A stretch of DNA of 16,886 bases from an uncultured Veillonella sp. (GCA_900550455.1 URSE01000021.1:1-16886), one strand, 5' to 3'. Positions 1 to 7,016 are shown, counted from the first letter of the stretch. Notes: generated by a model not told the origin, from the sequence alone. Made by a program: numbers and translations.

Positions 1-57
1 TTAATATTGTATGGATGGATAATAATTCAAGTAATTGCTTTAGAATAGGAGTTTATT

Positions 58-684
58 ATGGATTTCATCATGGATGCAGGTAGATTATTCATAAAGGGTG
101 GTTTGGTTATGTACCCTTTATTGATTTGCTCTATCATTGCCATTGCAATTTTGATTGAACGGGTGCGTATGTATAATGCAGCCAGATCTAATATGGAAAC
201 ATTGAAGGAAAGTGTATCTCAGCTAGTACCACAAGGTAAATGGGCAGAGCTTCGCCAAGTGTGCCAAGACGATGGTGGGGTGGCAGCAGAGTTGGTAGAA
301 ACAGCGGCTGCACAAAACCATGATATCGACAAACAAACCCAAGCTTTGCAAGGGGCTGCTGGTGCGATTGCAGCACGTTTGCGGGCTCACTTGAACTACT
401 TGGAAACCATCGTTACCTTGGCCCCTCTGTTGGGCCTTTTGGGGACTGTAACCGGTATGATTGGGTCCTTCTCTGTTTTGTCCGTATCTAATGGTGAACC
501 ATTTGCCATCACCGGTGGTGTAGGGGAAGCCCTTGTGGCAACGGCAACAGGCCTTTGTGTAGCTATCATCGCCCTCGTTATTCACGCTTACCTCGTACAA
601 CGGGAAGATAATCTAGTATCACAAATGGAAGAAGTAGGTGCTGTGTATATGACCGCATTGGTAGGTGACAATAATGCAGCTTAG
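58..684 (+). CDS. exbB: ExbB, proton channel subunit of the TonB energy-transducing complex
   Basis: Inner-membrane protein of the MotA/TolQ/ExbB family. With ExbD it uses proton motive force to energise TonB for transport across the outer membrane. The 208-residue protein shows the family's three membrane segments: about 14-34, about 116-140 (a Leu/Gly-rich stretch with APLLGLLGTVTGMIGSF) and about 150-178 (GGVGEALVATATGL). The long cytoplasmic loop between the first two is also typical. The length is a little shorter than E. coli ExbB. The start has an AGGAG at 47-51; an in-frame ATG four codons later is a less likely alternative. exbD overlaps its 3' end and tonB follows, so the operon context supports ExbB over TolQ or MotA. 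TolQ remains the main alternative, but no tolA/tolB lies nearby. The promoter is probably upstream of the window. Confidence 0.93.
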   Translation: MDFIMDAGRLFIKGGLVMYPLLICSIIAIAILIERVRMYNAARSNMETLKESVSQLVPQGKWAELRQVCQDDGGVAAELVETAAAQNHDIDKQTQALQGAAGAIAARLRAHLNYLETIVTLAPLLGLLGTVTGMIGSFSVLSVSNGEPFAITGGVGEALVATATGLCVAIIALVIHAYLVQREDNLVSQMEEVGAVYMTALVGDNNAA

Positions 685-1078
685 GAATTTACGGACTACT
701 AATAAGCCTAAACTCATGATCATCCCTATGATCGATATCATCTTCTTCCTGCTTGTCTTCTTTATGATGAGCATGCTGTCCATGGTGGTTCAAAAATCCG
801 TACCGGTTAATTTGCCGGCAGCCCAAACTGCTAAGGTGGATATTCAAAAGAAGGTGCCTATTACGGTTACTAGCGATGGATCCATTTACGTAAATGATAA
901 GCGTATGGATATCAATGGCATGATTCAATACATGCAATTGGAACAGGCTAAAGGACAGGATATGACCGTTGTATTACGGGCTGATACAGCTGCTCAATAC
1001 GGTCAATTCGTTAAGGTCTTGGATACGTTGAAGCAATTGAACATCACTAAGATTGCCATCGCTACTGAAAGCAAGTAA
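674..1078 (+). CDS. exbD: ExbD, TonB-system transport protein
   Basis: Partner of ExbB in the proton-driven TonB motor. It has a short cytoplasmic N-terminus, one membrane segment (about 15-36) and a periplasmic domain. The key protonatable Asp of the family is present as D21 in PMIDIIFFLLVFF. The C-terminal part, with VVLRADTAAQYGQFVKVLD (about 96-114), matches the periplasmic ExbD/TolR fold. I chose ATG 674 (134 residues) because TAGGTG at 662-667 is well placed for it. A GTG at 665 would add three residues but has no ribosome site. The gene overlaps the end of exbB by 11 nt, which suggests translational coupling. TolR is the alternative, made less likely by the adjacent tonB. Confidence 0.92.
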   Translation: MQLRNLRTTNKPKLMIIPMIDIIFFLLVFFMMSMLSMVVQKSVPVNLPAAQTAKVDIQKKVPITVTSDGSIYVNDKRMDINGMIQYMQLEQAKGQDMTVVLRADTAAQYGQFVKVLDTLKQLNITKIAIATESK

Positions 1079-1090
1079 AGGAGGGTTTCT

Positions 1091-1765
1091 ATGTCTAAGT
1101 GGAAATCGTCTTTTGGGGCTTCGATTATCATTAACGGTCTTCTCTTGGTTGGTGGGGCCCTTTATATCAATTATGCGGCTCCTGAACCAGATGCCAAGCC
1201 AGAACCGGTGGAAATAGAACTGGTAGCGGATGCACCATCTGGTGGGGCGCCACAAATTTCGGCTCCTAAGCAGGAAAAGGTGGATATTCCACCAGCTCCT
1301 ACACCAGAGCAAATCCAACAGATTAAGAATGGGGTAGCTGTGGATGATGTATTACAACAACAGAATCCTAGCCCAACACCGAGCCCAACACCAACGCCAG
1401 GGGCTCCGGGAAATCCAAGCGCCAATCCTAGTCCAACGCCAGGACCTGGATTAAATCCTAGTCCAGATCCTGGACCAGGGCCTGAGCCTAAGGAAGATAA
1501 GTCCCGAGGTCCACGTGCTACTTACCGGGCAAAACCATCCTACCAATTTGCGGCAGGAGAAAAGGGGCCTTACTCAGCCCATGTGGATATTTCCATTGAT
1601 GAAAATGGTAATGTATCCGGTGTTAGTCTTGATAGCTCCTCTGGAAATGCTAAGGCTGATGCGGCTATTGAAGCTGCTGCCTGGGAATGGACCTTCTTGC
1701 CAGCTTTGGATTCTGATGGGAACCCAAGGCCTACTTCTGTAGGTGTAACTATTACAGTTGAATAA
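1091..1765 (+). CDS. tonB: TonB, periplasm-spanning energy transducer
   Basis: Links ExbB/ExbD to TonB-dependent outer-membrane receptors. The 224-residue protein has an N-terminal membrane anchor (about 8-27), an acidic Pro-rich stretch (about 30-75), and a Pro/Ser/Thr/Gly spacer (about 92-135) built from repeated NPSPTP-like units. The C-terminal TonB domain (about 145-224) contains GPYSAHVDISIDENGNVSGV and AAAWEWTFLPA. A full Shine-Dalgarno AAAGGAGG (1077-1084) precedes the ATG, 12 nt after exbD. The classic TonB spacer is Glu-Pro/Lys-Pro; this one has Ser/Thr/Gly between the prolines, so it should be extended but nearly uncharged. A TonB protein implies an outer membrane, which is the main reason to place the organism among diderm Firmicutes. 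Gene identity is firm from domain order and operon. Confidence 0.93.
   Translation: MSKWKSSFGASIIINGLLLVGGALYINYAAPEPDAKPEPVEIELVADAPSGGAPQISAPKQEKVDIPPAPTPEQIQQIKNGVAVDDVLQQQNPSPTPSPTPTPGAPGNPSANPSPTPGPGLNPSPDPGPGPEPKEDKSRGPRATYRAKPSYQFAAGEKGPYSAHVDISIDENGNVSGVSLDSSSGNAKADAAIEAAAWEWTFLPALDSDGNPRPTSVGVTITVE
1364..1490 (+). repeat. In-frame Pro-rich repeat region inside tonB
   Basis: A 12-bp unit, AATCCTAGYCCA, occurs at 1364, 1424 and 1454, exactly 60 and 30 nt apart, so every copy stays in frame (20 and 10 codons). Between the copies are shorter CCAACACC/CCAACGCC and GGACC units. It encodes residues about 92-135, the Asn-Pro-Ser-Pro and Pro-Gly-Pro spacer of TonB. The near-perfect DNA repetition suggests the spacer grew by in-frame duplication and may vary in length between strains. 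Confidence 0.75.
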
Positions 1766-1768
1766 GAG

Positions 1769-1841
1769 GTGCAATAGATTAGCGGTGTACTAATCCTTGC
1801 ACATACGATAAGGACTAGTCTCATCTGAGGCTAGTCCTTAT
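1769..1841 (+). terminator. Tandem hairpins after tonB, likely operon terminator
   Basis: Two hairpins follow the tonB stop. The first pairs 1769-1774 with 1797-1802 and 1777-1782 with 1790-1795. The second is a very strong 15-pair stem (1808-1822 with 1827-1841, one G-T pair) closed by the 4-nt loop ATCT. Neither is followed by a clear T run, so this may act as a weak intrinsic terminator, an mRNA-stabilising end or a factor-dependent stop. No gene on the minus strand runs into it. Confidence 0.55.
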
Positions 1842-1937
1842 GCGTATAGATCTAATCCATTAGTTGCTAGCTAGAATCTACTAGTAATTGTTAGATAGAA
1901 CTTAGTATACGTCTATTGCGTCTTTTATAGAATGTAA
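1842..1937. other. Intergenic spacer with no recognised element
   Basis: AT-rich stretch between the tonB hairpins and the tRNA promoter. It contains several CTAG tetramers, including GCTAGCTAG at 1866-1874 (the same 9-mer recurs at 6995-7003), but I see no coding region, ribosome site or convincing promoter here. Together with the hairpins, tRNA unit and acpS leader it makes up the protein-free interval 1766-2238. Confidence 0.5.
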
Positions 1938-1966
1938 TTGACACTCCTAGACCTTTCTGATAATAT
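1938..1966 (+). promoter_or_regulatory. Sigma-70 type promoter of the tRNA-Leu gene
   Basis: A perfect -35 hexamer TTGACA (1938-1943) is followed after 17 nt by TAATAT (1961-1966). Transcription would begin near 1973, about a dozen bases before the mature tRNA 5' end at 1985. This is the best consensus promoter in the window. Confidence 0.8.
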
Positions 1967-1984
1967 ACATAGTGTTCCGAATAC

Positions 1985-2068
1985 GCCGGAGTGGCGGAAT
2001 GGCAGACGCACTTGACTCAAAATCAAGCGAGTAACATCGTGTGGGTTCAAGTCCCACCTCCGGCACCA
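1985..2068 (+). tRNA. tRNA-Leu, anticodon CAA
   Basis: A complete class II tRNA with encoded CCA. The acceptor stem pairs GCCGGAG (1985-1991) with CTCCGGC (2058-2064), then discriminator A and CCA (2066-2068). The anticodon stem CTTGA/TCAAG (2011-2015 / 2023-2027) encloses loop CTCAAAA, which places anticodon CAA at 2018-2020 and decodes UUG. A long variable arm (about 2028-2040) fits tRNA-Leu, and the T arm is GTGGG-TTCAAGT-CCCAC. It is a single-gene unit with its own promoter and terminator. UUG is a common Leu codon in groEL and exbB, so this tRNA should be well used. Confidence 0.97.
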
Positions 2069-2071
2069 TAT

Positions 2072-2105
2072 AAAGAGCCCAGTTCTTATGAACTGGGCTT
2101 TTTTC
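2072..2105 (+). terminator. Rho-independent terminator of tRNA-Leu
   Basis: Ten-pair stem AGCCCAGTTC (2076-2085) / GAACTGGGCT (2090-2099) with loop TTAT, followed by a T run through 2104. The A's before the stem can extend pairing into the T's. It begins four bases after the tRNA CCA end. Confidence 0.93.
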
Positions 2106-2205
2106 TATGTACTGTTTGATTAACGAAAAATTTTATTACATAGTATGTGTAGCTATTGTAGCAAGGGATTAAGAAAGGTCCATTTAGTTTTATGCCCTAA
2201 GGCAG

Positions 2206-2211
2206 TATAAT
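2206..2211 (+). promoter_or_regulatory. Probable -10 element for the acpS operon
   Basis: A perfect TATAAT lies 27 bases upstream of the acpS start. The best -35 at 17 nt spacing, TTTAGT (2183-2188), is poor, so this is a tentative promoter. The tRNA terminator at 2072-2105 means acpS needs its own promoter in this interval. Confidence 0.5.
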
Positions 2212-2238
2212 AAAAAGGTAAGTAGATAAGGAGGACCT

Positions 2239-2601
2239 ATGCATCTTGGTATCGACATGGTTGAAATCGCTCGCATAGAAAAGGCTCTAGCGGGGCCTGG
2301 TTTTCGGGACCGCGTCTATAGGCCGGCGGAGATTGAATATTGTGAGTCTAGAAAGAAAAATAAATTCCAGTCCTATGCAGGTATGTATGCTGCCAAGGAG
2401 GCATTTGTTAAGGCCTTAGGCACGGGCTTTCGCTACGGATCTTGGCAGGATATAGAAGTGGGCCATGATGATTTAGGCGCCCCTGTCTTATCCATTTCTG
2501 GTCCTTTCAAATCCTATATGGAGGGTAAGGGTCTAAGGCATATGTCTATTTCCATTACTCATACTGATTCCTTAGCCCTGTGCCAAGTTATTTTAGATTA
2601 G
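2239..2601 (+). CDS. acpS: Holo-[acyl-carrier-protein] synthase
   Basis: Transfers 4'-phosphopantetheine from coenzyme A to the serine of acyl carrier protein, activating fatty acid synthesis in the cytoplasm. The 120-residue length is the usual AcpS size. The N-terminal GIDMVEI (4-10) carries the metal-binding Asp (D6), and AAKEAFVKALGTG (51-63) carries the second metal ligand E54. The C-terminal SISITHTDSLALCQVIL is the family's last strand. The ribosome site AAGGAGG (2228-2234) fixes the start. nnr begins 8 nt after the stop; acpS next to nnr is a common pairing in Firmicutes, so the two are probably cotranscribed. Confidence 0.95.
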   Translation: MHLGIDMVEIARIEKALAGPGFRDRVYRPAEIEYCESRKKNKFQSYAGMYAAKEAFVKALGTGFRYGSWQDIEVGHDDLGAPVLSISGPFKSYMEGKGLRHMSISITHTDSLALCQVILD

Positions 2602-2609
2602 AGGTTTCT

Positions 2610-4172
2610 ATGTATTCAAGTAAACCAGTTCCTGTACTCTATCCGGACCAAGCCCAATTCATTGATGGGCATTGTTCACAGTCTTTTTCTATCCCCTTAG
2701 ACCTACTCATGGAAAATGCTGGACGGGGGATTGCCGATGTCTTGGTAGAAGACCAGGCTGAAGTGGTCCTTTTCGTTCTTGGCGTAGGTAACAATGGGGC
2801 AGATGGTCTCGTGGCGGCCCGCCATTTGTTAGAAAGGGGTATTCATCCTGTCCTCTATATATACGGCGACAGGGATAAGGCGTCTGACCTATTCAAAAAG
2901 CAGTGGGCCATAGTTGAGACTCTGGGGATAGACCAGGTTGAATCTCTAGACGGTCTTGATTGGACTCAGTATTCTCATGTGGTAGAAGGCCTCATTGGAA
3001 CCGGTCTAAAGGGTAACCTGCGAGAACCTATGCGGGATATCCTCTATACTATGAACGCCTTCGCCAGGGCCCATGCCTGTGCTCTATGGGCTATTGACCT
3101 ACCAGCTGGTCTCAATGCCTTACGTGGCCAAGTGGATGAAGCGACGCCTAATTATACGGGTACGATTACCTTTGGCGCCTCTAAGGTAGGCCAATGGCTC
3201 TATCCAGGCCGGACCCATTGTGGACAGGTAGAGGTCTTGCCTTTAGGCCTTCCTTGGGAGGGTATCCCAGGCCTTTATGAAGATGCCCCTAGGGCTTACC
3301 TCTTGGACCGTGAATTCATCGCGGGCCTCTTACAGGAGCGGTCTCCCTTGGCCCATAAGGGGGTTAATGGACACGTGGCCGTGTTAGGTGGCTCTAAGGA
3401 TATGCCGGGAGCCCCTGCTTTGGCGGCCAATGCTGCAGTTTATAGCGGGGCTGGTAAGACCACTGTTATCACGGCCCATGTGGCCTTGGCTGGCCTTAGA
3501 AATAGTATTATTCCTGAGGTTATGACCGCCTCTTACCAGGATGATGCAGCCTACGATGCTATTGGAGAACGATTAAGTGATTTACTTGTGGATAAGGATG
3601 CCGTAGCCATAGGGCCAGGCCTAGGGAGGACCCAAGAGGCTAGCCGCATGGTACAGAATGCTATTAAGGGGGCTAAAAGCTCCTTGGTAGTCGATGCGGA
3701 TGCCTTTTATGCGCAGGATTTAGAGGAACTTATCAATAGAGGTTACTTGGCTGGTGCCGTATGTACCCCTCACATTGGTGAATTAGCCCATATTACAGGA
3801 CTTTCCACCAAACGAGTCTTGGATACTTATATGGATTTAGGCTTAGATCTAGCTAAGCGCTCTGGTGCTACCTGGGTAATCAAGGGGATTCCTTCTGTCG
3901 TGGCAACCCCTGATGGGGAGATTTTTATTAACCCCATTGGTAATCCAGGCATGGGGTCTGGCGGCATGGGGGATACCTTAAGTGGTATCATAGCTGCTTA
4001 TATTGCACAAGGCTATCCATCCAAGCTAGCAGCCCTTATTGGTGTATACCTTCATAGTGCGGCCGCTGATAATTTGGCTAAGGATAAGGCCTGGGGCTAT
4101 ACTGCTTCTGATGTAGCTAGGGAAGTAGGCCACGTAGTTACAGATCTTCTAGCGGATCAAGATTTGCCATAG
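2610..4172 (+). CDS. nnr: Bifunctional NAD(P)HX repair enzyme (epimerase plus ADP-dependent dehydratase)
   Basis: Repairs hydrated NADH/NADPH: the N-terminal YjeF_N domain (about 1-215) epimerises R- and S-NAD(P)HX, and the C-terminal domain (about 235-515) dehydrates S-NAD(P)HX using ADP. Start ATG 2610 (520 residues) is preceded by AGAGG; an upstream in-frame GTG (2580) lies inside acpS. The dehydratase half has HKGVNGHVAVLGG (249-261), GPGLGR (335-340), TPHIGE (386-391) and GNPGMGSGGMGD (444-455), so it looks intact. The epimerase half has GVGNNGADG (58-66) and GTGL, but where the family normally has Asp in the VDALFG motif and Ser in DIPSG, this protein has E126 and A166; those are remembered as potassium ligands. 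It may therefore be mainly a dehydratase. Cotranscription with acpS is likely. Confidence 0.93.
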   Translation: MYSSKPVPVLYPDQAQFIDGHCSQSFSIPLDLLMENAGRGIADVLVEDQAEVVLFVLGVGNNGADGLVAARHLLERGIHPVLYIYGDRDKASDLFKKQWAIVETLGIDQVESLDGLDWTQYSHVVEGLIGTGLKGNLREPMRDILYTMNAFARAHACALWAIDLPAGLNALRGQVDEATPNYTGTITFGASKVGQWLYPGRTHCGQVEVLPLGLPWEGIPGLYEDAPRAYLLDREFIAGLLQERSPLAHKGVNGHVAVLGGSKDMPGAPALAANAAVYSGAGKTTVITAHVALAGLRNSIIPEVMTASYQDDAAYDAIGERLSDLLVDKDAVAIGPGLGRTQEASRMVQNAIKGAKSSLVVDADAFYAQDLEELINRGYLAGAVCTPHIGELAHITGLSTKRVLDTYMDLGLDLAKRSGATWVIKGIPSVVATPDGEIFINPIGNPGMGSGGMGDTLSGIIAAYIAQGYPSKLAALIGVYLHSAAADNLAKDKAWGYTASDVAREVGHVVTDLLADQDLP

Positions 4173-4195
4173 GGCATGGAAAGTGAAGGATGCTC

Positions 4196-5146
4196 ATGCA
4201 TATATATAAGAAATACCTTGCCCTAATACTTGTGGTTCTCATGGCTCTCTTAACCATGACGGGCTGTGGGGCCCAATCAGTGGGCCAAAAGGCCCAGACC
4301 CTAGGACAGACCATAGACCAGGCGACGAGCCAAGAAAACCAATACGGGAATAAGGAAGCTCAAGGCAAGCTATCCGTTAGGATGCTGGATATAGGCCAGG
4401 GTGATGCTATCCTCATCAAGGTGGGTGATGAGTACTCCATGATTGATACGGGAGATGTAGACCACCGGGAGGCTATTGTGGCCCAGCTTAAACAAGAAGG
4501 GGTGAGCCATCTCAAGCGGGTTATTATCACCCATCCTCACGCCGACCATATGGGTGGCTTTGTAGCTATCGCCAAGGCCATACCAGTAGACGAAATTTAT
4601 GATGATGGCATTGTGGTACAAAACAGGGTCTTTAAAAACTATAGCCAGGTTATCAAGGACAAGGGAATCAAGCATACCGTTTTGCAACGAGGCGATAGTA
4701 TAGACTTCGGTAACGGCGCGGTCTTTACCGTTTTGGCCCCATTCCCAGATAACACAAAGACCGATGCCCAAAAGTCTAAAGACCTCAATAACTACTCTAT
4801 CGTGGGTAAGTTGACCTTTGGTAAGTTCTCCATGCTCTTTACGGGTGATATGGAGAAAGAGGAGGAGGCACAACTTATACAGGCTGATAACTCAAAACTC
4901 TTTTCGCGTATTCTCAAGGTAGCCCACCATGGGTCCAAGTACACGACTTCTTCTAAATTCATCCGGTCTGTTAAGCCAGAGGCAGCCTTTATCTCCTGTG
5001 GGCTAGGAAATTCCTATGGTCATCCTGGGCAGGAGACCCTAGACCGATTAAGCAAGGAAAATATACCAGTATATATTACGGATAGAAATGGCTGGATTCA
5101 GGTCGACACAGACGGCCAATCTTGGCAAATTTCAAAAGAAAAATAG
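4196..5146 (+). CDS. Secreted lipoprotein with ComEC-like metallo-beta-lactamase fold
   Basis: A predicted lipoprotein: hydrophobic signal peptide ending in the lipobox MTGC (C24), then a metallo-beta-lactamase domain from about residue 57. Signature pieces are DIGQGDAILI (65-74), the metal motif THPHADH (112-118), FTGD (215-218) and VAHHGS (242-247). This order and the SYGHPG near the C-terminus match the C-terminal domain of ComEC/Rec2 and related stand-alone proteins, thought to be nucleases or phosphodiesterases. None of ComEC's channel segments is present, so it is not a DNA-uptake channel. ATG 4196 is preferred: GTGAAGGA at 4183-4190 is well spaced for it, while ATG 4190 would overlap that site. 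It lies 23 nt after nnr with no terminator between them. The substrate cannot be told from sequence; extracytoplasmic nucleic acid is the best guess. Confidence 0.85.
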   Translation: MHIYKKYLALILVVLMALLTMTGCGAQSVGQKAQTLGQTIDQATSQENQYGNKEAQGKLSVRMLDIGQGDAILIKVGDEYSMIDTGDVDHREAIVAQLKQEGVSHLKRVIITHPHADHMGGFVAIAKAIPVDEIYDDGIVVQNRVFKNYSQVIKDKGIKHTVLQRGDSIDFGNGAVFTVLAPFPDNTKTDAQKSKDLNNYSIVGKLTFGKFSMLFTGDMEKEEEAQLIQADNSKLFSRILKVAHHGSKYTTSSKFIRSVKPEAAFISCGLGNSYGHPGQETLDRLSKENIPVYITDRNGWIQVDTDGQSWQISKEK

Positions 5147-5153
5147 AAAACTG

Positions 5154-5162
5154 TGGTATAAT
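5154..5162 (+). promoter_or_regulatory. Extended -10 promoter for the amidase operon
   Basis: TGGTATAAT gives a perfect TATAAT (5157-5162) with the upstream TG of an extended -10 element, starting 8 bases after the preceding stop codon. There is no good -35 at 17 nt. Transcription from here would start near 5169 and leave a leader of about 115 nt before the amidase start. Confidence 0.65.
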
Positions 5163-5188
5163 AGAGTGCTAGTTTGAGTAGGTGTAAA

Positions 5189-5243
5189 ACTTTCATGATT
5201 CTTCATGTAAGTACTGTAGACTAGTAGTGACGTGTTTGAAAGT
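5189..5243 (+). promoter_or_regulatory. Leader of the amidase mRNA with two mutually exclusive pairings
   Basis: Within the leader, 5189-5198 pairs with 5202-5211 (nine pairs around one T-T mismatch, 3-nt loop). The same segment ACTTTCA (5189-5195) is also perfectly complementary to TGAAAGT (5237-5243), so the two pairings cannot coexist. A second possible -35/-10 pair (TTGAAA 5236-5241, TATAAA 5260-5265) lies here too, but it would start transcription inside the ribosome site. The function is unknown; the structures are short and could be chance. Confidence 0.3.
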
Positions 5244-5284
5244 ACAATAGACATACAGTTATAAAATGTTAGGAGTGAGAAGTT

Positions 5285-6403
5285 TTGCGTAAACTTTTTG
5301 GATTCTTGATGGCAGTCATGTGCCTGCTGCCTATCTTGACCTCTTCTGCTAACGCAGCAGAATTAGAAAACATTCGCTGGGTAACGCGTAATGATGCGCC
5401 TACGCCATACGTTCGTATGGTTATGGATTTAACGAACCCAGTTAAGGCCAAAGCAGCCATTTCAAAAGATGGCAAAACGACTACGGTAACCTTGGATAAC
5501 ACGCGAATTGGAAATGTAAACCGAACTATTTCTATGGACCAATCCATCGCTTCTAAAGCGCAGTTGGTTCAGCAAAATAGAAATACCAATGTAGTCATTT
5601 CCACACCAAAATCCATGGACGTTAAGGATGTTAAGGTGTTCTCCCTCAAGAAGGATACAGTTAATAAAAAGCCTTACCGCATTGTAGTGGACCTACAAAA
5701 GAAGGGCGTCGGCCCTAAAACGACATACTATGGTAAGAACCACGGTAGCCAATCCAACGCTGGTCCTACACCAGTTACATTGCCAACCAAGCCACAACCA
5801 ATTGCTAAGCCATATGTAACTAATGGCGGTTTGAAGGGTAAAACAATAGTTCTCGACCCAGGTCATGGCGGTTCTGATCCTGGTGCCATCGGCGTGAATG
5901 GTCAAAAAGAAAAGAATATAACCTTGCCAATTGCTAAATATCTTAAGGCTGACCTTGAAAACATGGGGGCCAAGGTGGTTATGACTCGGACTACCGACGT
6001 AGACGTATACGGACCAAATGCATCCGGTGTAGATGAATTACAGGCCCGTGTTAACGTGGCTAACAACAATGGTGCTGATGTCTTTGTATCCATCCACATT
6101 AACTCCTTTGATAATCATTCTGTAGGCGGTATTGCAACCTACTATTATGCTAAGACAGGCTATGATGCTAAATTAGCTCAAAAGGTACAAGATCGTATTG
6201 CCTCGACACCTGGTTTTAATGGGGACCGTGGCATCCAACCTGGTAATTTGTATGTATTGCGTCATACTTCCATGCCTGCAATCCTTGTAGAATTGGGCTT
6301 CATTTCTAATCCAAGTGAAGAAGCAAATCTGACACAATCCTCTACCCAACAAGATTTTGCACAACGTATTGCTAATGGTATCGCATCTTACTTCGGTGCC
6401 TAA
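5285..6403 (+). CDS. N-acetylmuramoyl-L-alanine amidase with AMIN domain
   Basis: Exported zinc amidase that cleaves the bond between N-acetylmuramic acid and L-alanine in peptidoglycan. The 372 residues show a signal peptide (RK, hydrophobic core, SANA before A25), an AMIN envelope-targeting domain (about 27-140), a Pro/Lys linker (about 142-183) and an Amidase_3 domain (about 186-371). Zinc and catalytic residues are in place: H194 in DPGHGG, E209 in QKEKN, H271 in SIHINSF and E336 in LVELGFISNP. The start is TTG, with AGGAG at 5271-5275; it gives a correct signal peptide, whereas the next ATG would remove the positive n-region. The AMIN plus Amidase_3 layout resembles AmiC-type cell-separation enzymes. 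GerMN follows after 21 nt, so the pair is probably one operon. Confidence 0.93.
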   Translation: MRKLFGFLMAVMCLLPILTSSANAAELENIRWVTRNDAPTPYVRMVMDLTNPVKAKAAISKDGKTTTVTLDNTRIGNVNRTISMDQSIASKAQLVQQNRNTNVVISTPKSMDVKDVKVFSLKKDTVNKKPYRIVVDLQKKGVGPKTTYYGKNHGSQSNAGPTPVTLPTKPQPIAKPYVTNGGLKGKTIVLDPGHGGSDPGAIGVNGQKEKNITLPIAKYLKADLENMGAKVVMTRTTDVDVYGPNASGVDELQARVNVANNNGADVFVSIHINSFDNHSVGGIATYYYAKTGYDAKLAQKVQDRIASTPGFNGDRGIQPGNLYVLRHTSMPAILVELGFISNPSEEANLTQSSTQQDFAQRIANGIASYFGA

Positions 6404-6424
6404 TAGTATAGGGAGGAGCTTACT

Positions 6425-6994
6425 ATGAAGACTCGTAACCGTATAGCAGCGCTTCTCTTATTGGGTCTTATGTCTATGGCGGCCTTCGGCTGTGATTCCC
6501 AAACGGGAACCAATACCAGTCCTGCCAAGACTGAGGCTAGCACAAGCGCACAAAAAACTGCCGATAAGGAAGCTAAATCGGAAAGCGCATCCATCGCCAT
6601 TTATATTCCTAAATCCGATGCCTCTGGTGTCGTTCTTAAGACTGTAAAGGTGGATGCGGACCAAGCTCAAGACCCAGCGGCTTGGCTGCAAACAGCTATG
6701 GCCCAAGATCAAGGTCAAGAGTATCCTATCTTTAAGAAGGATATGAAGGTTAACTCCGTTAAGGTTGACGGTTCCACGGCGACTGTGGACGTAAATAATG
6801 CCTTCGTCAATACTAAGCGAGGGAACCTTACCATAGAACTTCAAATGGCAGTTATCGTTAATACACTTATAAAGAATGATGATTCTATCAAACAGGTTAA
6901 GTTTACTAATAATGGCAAGAAATTGTCCCTCATCGGTAGCTACGACCTATCTGAACCATTGACCTTTATGAAATCTATGGTTAAAAATAAATAA
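6425..6994 (+). CDS. GerMN-domain lipoprotein
   Basis: A 189-residue predicted lipoprotein: signal peptide with basic start KTRNR, hydrophobic core and lipobox AFGC (C23), then a Ser/Thr/Ala/Lys linker (about 25-57). A GerMN domain (about 58-180) follows, with SIAIYIPKS, VKVDGSTATVDVNNAF and IELQMAVIVNTL. The domain is named after spore germination protein GerM but is widespread in non-sporulating Firmicutes beside cell-wall amidases, as here. A role in peptidoglycan remodelling together with the upstream amidase is inferred from position. The ribosome site GGGAGGAG (6411-6418) is strong. A terminator follows 22 nt after the stop. Confidence 0.85.
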   Translation: MKTRNRIAALLLLGLMSMAAFGCDSQTGTNTSPAKTEASTSAQKTADKEAKSESASIAIYIPKSDASGVVLKTVKVDADQAQDPAAWLQTAMAQDQGQEYPIFKKDMKVNSVKVDGSTATVDVNNAFVNTKRGNLTIELQMAVIVNTLIKNDDSIKQVKFTNNGKKLSLIGSYDLSEPLTFMKSMVKNK

Positions 6995-7016
6995 GCTAGC
7001 TAGTTAATTAATAAGG

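Noticed and set aside
1..57. Possible Fur box or promoter ahead of exbB (GATAATAATTC at 18-28)
   Set aside because: TonB operons are often iron-regulated, but the match to the Fur consensus covers only part of one arm and the window begins too close to judge a -35 element.
4370..4873. A 167-codon minus-strand frame inside the ComEC-like lipoprotein gene
   Set aside because: It is antisense to a gene with a full set of metallo-beta-lactamase motifs; no ribosome site or recognisable domain.
1866..7003. GCTAGCTAG 9-mer present at 1866-1874 and 6995-7003 as a possible dispersed repeat
   Set aside because: Only two copies of a short, low-complexity self-overlapping sequence; CTAG is common across this window, so chance is sufficient.
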